From positions 35,048 to 99,047 of the forward strand of contig JANATF010000028.1 in the NCBI GenBank assembly GCA_029449245.1: a stretch of DNA of 64,000 nt, in the 5' to 3' direction. Position 1 is the first letter of the stretch. Each line of letters begins with the position of its first letter. Below the pieces are notes generated by a model, which was not told the DNA's origin, made no database searches, and saw only the letters and a list, made by a program, of their open reading frames with translations. This DNA is from Mortierella alpina. Its lineage: Eukaryota > Mortierellomycota > Mortierellomycetes > Mortierellales > Mortierellaceae. This document shows positions 33,171-41,200 of the stretch, piece by piece. Made by a program: the position numbers and the translations under genes.

Positions 33171-34103
33171 CTAAGCTTGACCGCTGGGGGCGTTTCCCGA
33201 AGGAGCGCCCTCGTTGGTTTCAATGAAATTGGCGCAAACACCTTCCCACGATTGATGTCCGCTCTTGCGGCATCTGAAACAACCGCCGGTTTCAATGAGG
33301 CGTTGTCGCTCTGCAGGGGTCAAGCGGGGGGTGGGCGCCCAGTTGTTGCGGTTGTTGCTATTTTTATAACGGTTGTTGCTGGGGCGAGGGCGTTGCTGGT
33401 TGTGGGGGCGGTAACCGTGTTGTTGCTGAGCCTGCATGATGGCGTTGACTACAACCTGGATGTTGTCGATGTCCATGGCCATTGGGTTGTGGCGTGGTGG
33501 GGCGAGGGGGGTCGCAGAGGAGGAGCTGGTGCCGATAAAGTTAGTGTAATATTCTGCAGCGTTAATCACATCCTCGATGTTCGCGGTTGCTAGCTGCATG
33601 TTGGCGAAGATCATGCGGTGTAGCTCGGGTGTGAGCCCTTGCATGAACACCGTGCGACCGAACTCCTCGACGGCAACGTTGAGTCCTCCTGCACCCTCAG
33701 GAGTTAGTACCGCGATAAGTCGGCGGAATCTGGTGACATACTCCGCCAAGGTGGAGGTCATCTTAATGCGCAGGAGCTCTGCGCGCACAGACTCAATGAA
33801 GTTGCGGGGGCGAAAGGCTTCGCGGAAGCTACTGACGAAGATGTCGATATGGGTGTCGTCGGGCAATCGTAGGCCTTCCCACCAGAGAGCGGCCGGCCCT
33901 TTGAGGAGCATCACCGAGTGCAGGGTACGCTCGGCGACGGGGACATGAGCGCCGATGAGGTATCGGCGGAGAGTGGCTAACCAGGCTTCGCACTTGAAGC
34001 CATCGCGCTCTCCCTCGTATGGCTCGGGGGGTCGTATTTTAATTGCTGGCATGGTGGCATTCTCGGGGATGGGGGTCGCGAAGAGGGAGACAAAGGCGGC
34101 CAT
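33171..34103 (-). CDS. Sushi element Gag
   Basis: The 310-aa frame has a capsid-like retrotransposon Gag domain (EPYEGERDGFKCEAWLATL, LLKGPAALWWE, TLAEYVTRFRRL) and a C-terminal zinc knuckle C-x2-C-x4-H-x6-C (CFRCRKSGHQSWEGVC). The spacing after His is longer than the usual four. The frame remains open upstream of the ATG at 34103, so the start could be slightly earlier. Pol follows at once in another frame. Confidence 0.88.
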   Translation of the reverse strand: MAAFVSLFATPIPENATMPAIKIRPPEPYEGERDGFKCEAWLATLRRYLIGAHVPVAERTLHSVMLLKGPAALWWEGLRLPDDTHIDIFVSSFREAFRPRNFIESVRAELLRIKMTSTLAEYVTRFRRLIAVLTPEGAGGLNVAVEEFGRTVFMQGLTPELHRMIFANMQLATANIEDVINAAEYYTNFIGTSSSSATPLAPPRHNPMAMDIDNIQVVVNAIMQAQQQHGYRPHNQQRPRPSNNRYKNSNNRNNWAPTPRLTPAERQRLIETGGCFRCRKSGHQSWEGVCANFIETNEGAPSGNAPSGQA

Positions 34104-34262
34104 CGTGAGGCGTTCGAGGCGCGAAGTGAGGAGGTCGATGGGGTCAGGGGTAAGCAGGGTGACGGCAGGGTGTTGGGTTCAGGGTGTCAGGGTCAAGGTG
34201 AAGCGGGTAGGGAAGCAGGGTCTGGGTCTGGGGCTAGGTGTGGTCAGGGTGTCGGTGGTCGA

Positions 34263-34278
34263 GGAACCTTTGCTACCA
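34263..34278 (-). other. Sushi primer-binding site
   Basis: Immediately after the 5' LTR the minus strand reads TGGTAGCAAAGGTTCC, the TGG start expected for pairing with a tRNA 3' CCA end. The tRNA species was not identified. Confidence 0.75.
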
Positions 34279-34378
34279 TGTAGCAGGGGTCAGGTCTAAT
34301 AGCTGGAAAAGAGTTGTCTTTGCAAGTATCGTACTACCCTACTCTATATACTCGTTGTGACTGGCCACTACTGTTACA
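34279..34378 (-). repeat. Sushi 5' LTR (100 bp)
   Basis: Plus-strand tgtagcagggg...ctactgttaca, followed by TSD gactc. It is very short for an LTR. Confidence 0.93.
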
Positions 34379-34936
34379 GACTCAAACTACACTGTCAAAT
34401 CGTTGTGTCAAGGGTAACTGCCGTTCACATCAAAGTAACATGATCTACAAATGGTATCAACGGAGAGGGAATGCCGTGCTCTATCGCATGACGAGGTTCC
34501 GGCTCTCGCGAGCCGGTTCTACAAGCTGCAAAAATTCAAAGTCTATCAAAAAGCGTTGAAAACGAACTTTCACTGCCGCTTTGACCTCAACACTACAATA
34601 CTATCTCCCACAAAATCACTACCATCGCAAAGGCCTCTCTTGGGGCTTTCGAACGATACAAAGAGAGTCGCGGTAGCTCTTACAGGGACCGCATTAAAAT
34701 TCGACAAAGTTTTTCACTAAGCAAAAATAAAGTTCAAGTTGTTTCACAAATTGTTTCTCGGGAACCAGCTTATGAAACCTGGCGCCCTCTGCATGGTTTT
34801 CGATAGACCTCGATGAACTTTCATAGCTAGTCAATTTTTAATGCTCAAGCTCTTCTACTGCCAGAGTAAAAATTCGAAAACCATCACGACGCGGCTCTCT
34901 GTCACAAATTTTAAATAAAAGTTAGATAGAGGACCA
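34379..34936. other. Unassigned stretch between sushi element and 28S fragment
   Basis: A short plus-strand frame (34451-34720) with basic, Lys/Phe-rich composition (SRFYKLQKFKVYQKALK) is present but I cannot tie it to a family and it has no supporting context. The remainder is AT-rich. Confidence 0.3.
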
Positions 34937-34976
34937 AATAACTGGCTTGTGGCAGCCAAGCGTTCATAGCGACGTT

Positions 34977-35012
<36 letters not shown>

Positions 35013-35056
35013 ACTGAAGCAGAATTCAGTAAGCGTTGGATTGTTCACCCACTAAT

Positions 35057-35111
<55 letters not shown>

Positions 35112-35510
35112 ATGAAATGTTGTTGCAATAGTAATTGAACTTAGTACGAGAGGAACCGTTCATTCGGATAATTGGTATTTGGGCCTGCTTGAGCAAGCAA
35201 TGGCCCGAAGCTATCATCCGTTGGATTATGGCTGAACGCCTCTAAGTCAGAATCCGTGCTAGAACGCGACGATTACCGCCTTTTCCGATTTTTAGTTGAA
35301 TACGAATAGACCTCCGGGTCCTGAATCATATTACGTGGGGTGGTCTTGTGGAGCGGAAAGGCTTCATGAGGCTCCTGCTAATGTTAATTTCAAATATTGG
35401 AAGAGATAAATCCATTGCAGACGACTTTTAAGCAACGGTGTATTGTAAGCAGTAGAGACGCTCTGTTGCGTCGATCTGCTGAGATTAAGCACTCTGTTGT
35501 AAAGATTTGT
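34937..35510 (+). rRNA. 3' end of a 28S (LSU) rRNA gene, truncated
   Basis: From ataactggcttgtggc to gatctgctgagattaagc the sequence follows the 3' ~570 nt of eukaryotic LSU rRNA. It includes the sarcin-ricin loop agtacgagaggaac, the ccctactgatgaa block and the gctgaacgcctctaagtcag block. Upstream of ataactgg similarity stops abruptly (the expected ccacaggg is replaced), so the other ~2.8 kb of 28S and the 18S/5.8S genes are absent. Its end near gatttgt matches the usual 3' terminus. It is a displaced rDNA piece rather than a working unit. Confidence 0.9.
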
Positions 35511-36132
35511 TCGAAAGAACAACATCTCTCTCTCTTTTTCCCTCTGTGGTTGGAATGTTAAGGGGTAGCACATACCTGATCGTTCAAGAACTTGGTTCAA
35601 AACTTTTTCGTGTAAACCCCAGATGTCGTTACGTCATCAGGCGTTTTTTAATTTTAAGGGGTACCTTTTCAATAAATTTCTGCTCACTCGGTTCTTGTTA
35701 CTTGCGCCAGCCAACATTGTCATTCATCAGTATAGAGCTGCCCTCCCTGGAGCAACACTAACCCATAGCGAAGCTACAGCCCAAACTTTTTTGAGTGATC
35801 GGCAGCTGTATTGCTCTTCTGGCTTGAAAAGATATGTGACTGTTGTACCCTGAATGGCCATGCGCATGATAGCCAATTAGATAGTCACAGAATTGTGCAA
35901 GGGCGAAGATTCTATGTTCGCTCCCACGCTTTTTTTTCATTTTTTTGACTGGTTCCATTTTATCCCACTCGTATTGCACTCTCACACTCTTTCTCCATCA
36001 GAACACCCACGTCCTAACCTAGCCCTCTGTCGTCACCATAAGCATCGTTTTGGGGTTTTCCACAAGAATGACAAGCAATTCATCCTTTATCTGTCCGTCA
36101 TCATGTTCTCGTGGTCTCTTAACTGCAGGGTA
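35511..36132. other. Possible rDNA spacer plus unassigned sequence
   Basis: The pyrimidine-rich tctctctctctttttcc stretch right after the 28S end could be the start of the rDNA spacer transposed together with it. No gene is recognised up to 36132. Confidence 0.3.
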
Positions 36133-36366
36133 TGTGTAGTGTTGCATATCAGCCTAAGTCCAGTGAGCTCCATCTCACCATCAGAGATGGAGCGCCTACG
36201 CCCTTGAGCACTAGAGCTGTAAACACTTACGCCCTTGAGCTCCATGGTCATAGTTTATCCAGGTCCACGACCAAAAGTAATAAATACCCAACGTGTGGTT
36301 CTCTGGAGCCACATCTTATTCTGACTACCCATTTTCTACCACAAAAAAAATCCACAATATTTTTCA
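36133..36366 (+). mobile_element. Degenerate LTR, B/C-like (candidate)
   Basis: The 3' part (aataaataccc, gtgtggtt, ccacatcttattctgac, ttttctacca, ending tttttca) runs parallel to the 3' part of the element B LTR (ataaataccggtgtgtggt, cgacatctttttctcac, tttcctacca, gtttca). A TGTG start is plausible at 36133. No target duplication matches, so borders are uncertain. Confidence 0.4.
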
Positions 36367-36472
36367 TGTAGCATACATATCTTCAATGCCACTTTGCTCG
36401 AAGCAATCTGATAACTAACATGAAACAACTCCTTCACGTACTCCCTCTGCCTAGACAGACAACATTAAACTG

Positions 36473-36720
36473 GGAAAAAGATTGGGAGTGGTGCCCAAGC
36501 TGAAATCTTTAAAGCCAAGTGCGGACTCGATGATGTTGTGGTCAAGGGATTCCTCGATTCGACAGACCAGCACACAAGGAAGGAAGTCGATATCATCAAG
36601 CGGCTCACTCACAGTAACATCGTCCAGTTCTATCATGTTCACCATGGAGTATGTTGAAGGTAGTAACCTGGCGGATGCAATAATGAGAAAGGATCTCAAG
36701 AGCTGGGAGGTCAAGACGCA
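36473..36720 (+). pseudogene. Protein-kinase domain fragment, frameshifted
   Basis: One frame reads a glycine-rich loop and VAIK-like region (KIGSGAQAEIFKAK, VVVKGF) and a helix-C-like EVDIIKRLTHSNIVQFYHVH. After a frameshift near 36640-36650 another frame gives MEYVEGSNLADAIMRKDLK, the hinge region. Only the N-lobe and hinge (~80 residues) are present. The catalytic loop and activation segment are missing, and a MITE follows ~30 bp downstream. It is a dead gene fragment. Confidence 0.65.
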
Positions 36721-36750
36721 CATTGCCACTTCTGTATTTGTATATATATG

Positions 36751-37063
36751 TATTGTCCCTTGCAAAAATTTTGTCTTATCGGGGCTTGAATGGCCCGATT
36801 AAAATTTCTGAGGGTTCAAATAGTTTTCGAATCCGCCAGGACCTTTTGTTCAGTGCCGAAGTGTTCGCGCGATTAAAAGGAGAGGAGAGGAGGATAACAT
36901 CAATCGACTGTTTTGTCGGAAAAATTCACCGACAAAATGGGCGAAAAATGTTATTCGTTGAACTTGGAATGCCGTTCGATTAATTACTTGAAAATGGCTC
37001 AAATAATTTTCTGGCCCAAATAACAATAATTTTTGACCGACAAAATTTTTGCAAGGCACAATA
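36751..37063. mobile_element. Tc1/mariner-like MITE (TA-flanked, ~25-bp inverted ends)
   Basis: The left end tattgtcccttgcaaaaatt (continuing ttgtc) and the right end gacaaaatttttgcaaggca (continuing caata) are inverted copies with one mismatch over ~25 bp. The terminal TA on each side fits the TA target duplication of Tc1/mariner elements. The 313-bp interior is AT-rich, non-coding and itself partly palindromic. Confidence 0.75.
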
Positions 37064-37472
37064 CATGTTATCTTTATTTTAAACACATATGTAATGTTAT
37101 GCGCGTGAGAGCACAATTCATGTGAGAGAGGGAACTTTTTCAGAGGATTAGAAAAATAAAACACAACATGCCATGTTTGATATCTAACATACCCTGCACA
37201 ACTGCATGTAACGTGCATTATGTCCGATGTTTGTTTTTGTGCTGATTTAATTTTGATTGACGTGCTAAATGCATGTAATCTTGGTCTCTGTGATCGCCTT
37301 TTTTAAGGCTTGATTTATTTTGAATCCAGGCGCATATTTGATTTTTTTTTCTTCACATCGCTTCTCCAGCATCTGCATTGGTTCTTCATCCCTTCTTCCT
37401 GTTGTCCATCGTGGCCCCGCTTCTTTTGTTGGAACTACCTGCTTTCCTCCGACACAGCTCACGATACTGACA
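37064..37472. promoter_or_regulatory. 5' flank of the tyrosine-recombinase gene
   Basis: No gene is present. Pyrimidine-rich sequence at 37345-37440 precedes the recombinase ATG and is probably its promoter and 5' UTR. No TATA box is clear. Confidence 0.35.
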
Positions 37473-37681
37473 ATGACATCAGTCGCCTCCAGAAGGTCAA
37501 GGGCGTCCAAGACATCTCATATTTCTCAACGCACCATTGAGGAGCACCTTGAATCAGTTCAGAAAACCGTTCATACGTATCGCCGTAGCAAGAACACCAA
37601 GAGAAACTATGACGGCGATATCAACAGAGGAAAGGCATATATTGTCGGCCTCGGGGATACAGACTTGAAGAATTCGTTCGA

Positions 37682-37687
37682 GGAGCT
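37682..37687. repeat. Target-site duplication of chromovirus B (GGAGCT)
   Basis: GGAGCT also occurs at 44496-44501. Six bases match rather than the usual five for Ty3 elements. Confidence 0.85.
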
Positions 37688-38171
37688 TGTGCAATATTCA
37701 CCAGAGTCCAGTAGTAAGTACATAGAGATACGAACGCGTCTACTATCGTAGACTCCTTAACAAAGACCAACGAGTCCAATCAAAACAGTGAAAGTGCTTG
37801 CCTAGAAGATACAAAATGTCATATCTAGAAGCTTGGCTCCAGGTACCAATCATGGACCTTCGCCAGCACGAACTACATGAACCAGAAAGATGTTCCTGGT
37901 CCGGATCAGTCATCCGGTACCCATGCTATGTAGTATTGGCGTAACGTCTAATGAATTAGGATCATGGCCAATCATTCAGAAGCTAGGACACGCGCCAGGC
38001 TATAGCCTTCCGCTATCCATCTCTTGGCAATGACTCCTTCACCTATCTATTTACCCAACATTACATCTCTGTAGTAACAATAAACATGTATAAATACCGG
38101 TGTGTGGTCAGTGTGGACCGACATCTTTTTCTCACTTACTTTCCTACCATAAAACTTGCCTACACGTTTCA
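37688..38171 (+). repeat. Chromovirus B 5' LTR
   Basis: 484 bp, TGTGCAATATTC...CACGTTTCA. Near the 3' end AATAAA is followed within ten bases by TATAAATA, marking the promoter region. Confidence 0.95.
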
Positions 38172-38183
38172 TTTTTTTAAGTG
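38172..38183 (+). other. Non-canonical primer-binding position, B (oligo-T)
   Basis: TTTTTTTAAGTG follows the LTR terminus directly. The match with element C extends to GTGAAGT. Confidence 0.7.
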
Positions 38184-38264
38184 AAGTGCCAACACACCCC
38201 ACACACCACATATCAAAACCTTAAAGCCTAAAAAATAACCTTAAAAACAAAACTCCACGTCACC

Positions 38265-41200
38265 ATGCCCAAGATGATCAAGAAAACCGCTCGTCAGACT
38301 CGTGGAGAGAAAATTGCCGCCGCCGCCAAGCTTGCCGCCGCTCAACGTATCGAAGCCGCCGAAACCAAGCCCGACGATGCCCTTCGTCTGAATGAAGAAC
38401 CTGAAATGGAGGCTGCTAGCAACTCCTCGACGGAGTCGACGCCGAACCCGGAGACAGCCGCTGTCACTACACCGATCGTCACTACACCAGCCATCGCTAC
38501 ACCAGCCATCGCTACACCAGACGACAACACTCAAGCCGTCGTGATCCCAGTCGTCACTCCGCCCCTTATGCCGACCGCCAGGCTTCCAGGAGCAGCCGCT
38601 CTGCGTGATGAAGATGTAACGATGTCGGAATGGAGTTATGAGGGTGAAAACTCCTCGGATACTGAATCCGAGATGGACCGAGAAGACGAAAAAGAGGCTA
38701 TGATGATTGCAAGAGCCGCCGAACTGTACGTGGGTAATAAACCAATCACTAACGCTGAAGAACAGCATGCTGCGGTTGCCAAGCAAGGCACCAATCAGGA
38801 TCTCCTGGATGGCATGTACAACCGTAGGGATCGATTGATCCAACGTATGGTAACAGTCATGCGTTTAAACGAGAGCGCTGGAAAAGCGGCGCGAGAAATC
38901 AACCTGAAGACGTATGACGAAGCCGAGCGTACGTTGGAAGAACTGGAGGCGAACATCAAACGATGTGAGAGAGCGTTCAAGCTGTTCGACGACCTCGCCG
39001 AAAGGAGATTGACGCTCGCCGCTTCTCCCAAAGGGGTAACCGCTCCAACCGTGGAGGCCACTGCTCCGTGTACTGAGGTCGTGGTTAATACAGTGAATGG
39101 TAATGACCAGCGCAGGGATAATGCTTCCATGCATCATCAATTGAAAGTTAATGATGATATGCCCCGTTTCTACAAAAACACAGATCCTCGTCAGTTCCTG
39201 GACCAGTTGAAGCATATGGTATTGCCCTTTGTCGGTAAGGAACTGTTCCACGCAAACTGCGATAGGTACCTCAGTTATTTGGTCATTAATGAATACCATC
39301 AACAGTGCCTGGAATTTGAGTTTAACAAGAGGAGAGAAGAGGGGAAGACTCTTACTTGGGAGGAATGCGAAGTTGTATTTCTAAAGATTGCATTAAGTGA
39401 ACAAGAGCGTGTGGAACAGATTAAAAAATTACTTGAGACTGGTCGTGAAGAGCATGAATCCTACAGGCAATTCGCCATGAGGATTGCTCGTGATATGAGG
39501 CTTTATGGGATCAAAGATGACAATGAAATGGTATTGTCTTTGTTGAGTGCAACGGTGAATCCTGACACTTTCAACATGATGGTTACCCGCCTGCAGGTCT
39601 TAAATCAAAGTGCAGAGATGAGGTTTACCTCTATTGATGACTTTACTAAAATTATGAGCAATCTGCTTGGACCCTTAGCCGCCACCGCAAAGAAGGCTTA
39701 TGCAACCGCTGTTAAAGATAACAGAAGGAACACCGGTCCCTATCGTCTTCAGAAGAAGATGAATGCTGCACCGTTCGCTCCGCAAGTCAGAGTTCAAGAG
39801 CAGCAGGTTAAGAGAATGCCTTTCCCTTTTCATTGTGCATCATGTGGCCCCAATAAGAGCCACAACACTGCCAATTGCATCGGGAATTGCTCCTACTGTG
39901 GCAAGAAGGGCCATGCCTGGAATGATTGCCGATTCCGCAAACATGCAGGATCAGGTGATGGTAACACAGGTACTCAAATGAATAGAGGAAACGGCAACTT
40001 TGCCGGCAATGCTCCTTCTATGACAAACAATAACACATTCCGTCCTCACAATGGTAATGTCAAAGTGTGTGCCGTTTCTATTTCCAATAATGGACGCAAT
40101 AGTCGTACAGATGCTGATAAAAACATTCTACTCTCTAAACAGGTCCTGCCCGAAGCTTCCAAAAGAAGCAATGAGCCAGTCAATGGACAAGTCAATGATC
40201 GTGAGAATACAATTTGTAGAATCGATATGTGCAATAGCAACAATAAATCAGAAAAAATCAGTGCAAATATCGTGTCAAAAAGTAATGGAAAAGAAGAGGA
40301 GTTGAATGTGAAAGTCCCAAAGAAGACTACGAGATTGAGTAAGCGATTTCGTAAAAGAAAACGAGCTCAAGCCCTCATCCATCTTGTGGATAAGAAAGGT
40401 CCGCTGAGTTTGACAGAAGCAACAAGAGTCAATAGGCATCTTGATCCGCCCCGTTGTGAAACAACACTCGTACCAAAAGACATGCGTATGACTTCATCTA
40501 CAGCTCCTAAAGTGTCGAGCATGTATGTCGATGACTACTCAGATATCGATCTTGTTCAGATGATGATCCAGGAACAACAACAAAAGTTTGATGAGGACTT
40601 TGGTAAAGAACCATCGCACAAAGACGTCAAAGTGTCCTCTTTAAACACACTGAATGATGGTGAGTTTGGGATTGCTAAATTGCAAGCGTCGATGGAAAAT
40701 GCTGAGAAACGAATCGTTGTCTCCATCATGTTAGACGACGAAAGATATGATGCCTTGTTAGATACAGGGGCTACTGATAGCTGTATCAGGAAAGATATTG
40801 TTCTCAAACATGGGAAGCAAATCATTCCTGTAGAAGGACTAATCACCTTAGCTGACGAAAGCACTGTACCTCGAATTGGTCGTACAGAGAGTGTTGAACT
40901 GCATTATGGTTCTCATTCTGTATCTGCTTCGCTTGAGGTGATTGACCAGTGCAACCCTTTTATCATCGGCATGGATCTTTTCCATCAACTTGGCTTTAGT
41001 ATATCCGGTTTAAATAATCCTGGCGAAGACGCTAATCAATTACCAGAACCAGAAGAAGATAAAAAACCTTCACTCATTCCTGGGCAACTGCCACAAGAGG
41101 AACTAACACAAGAGTTCATCAAGGCTAAAGAGGGATTTATGGAACATATTGTAGCCAAATTGAAGGCAAACGCAGCAATACCCAAAAACAGCTATTGCGA

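Larger units (their letters stand above)
14847..34378 (-). mobile_element. Sushi-like Ty3/gypsy retrotransposon, split by two nested elements
   Basis: The element runs on the minus strand from a 5' LTR at 34378-34279 to a 3' LTR at 21943-14847 and is flanked by GACTC (14842-14846, 34379-34383). It has a TGG-starting primer site, gag, protease-pol and an AAAAGGGGAAGG polypurine tract beside the 3' LTR. Chromovirus A1 (14874-21865) lies inside the 3' LTR and chromovirus C (25058-32481) inside pol. Without those inserts the element would be ~5.1 kb. Both LTRs (100 bp) read as identical outside the insert, so the element was fairly young when it was hit. Confidence 0.93.

Noticed and set aside
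34451-34720. Possible transposase or Fanzor-like fragment
   Set aside because: Basic composition alone; no catalytic or zinc motif could be identified.
34937-35510. Functional rRNA operon
   Set aside because: Only the 3' end of 28S is present, and 18S, 5.8S and most of 28S are missing.
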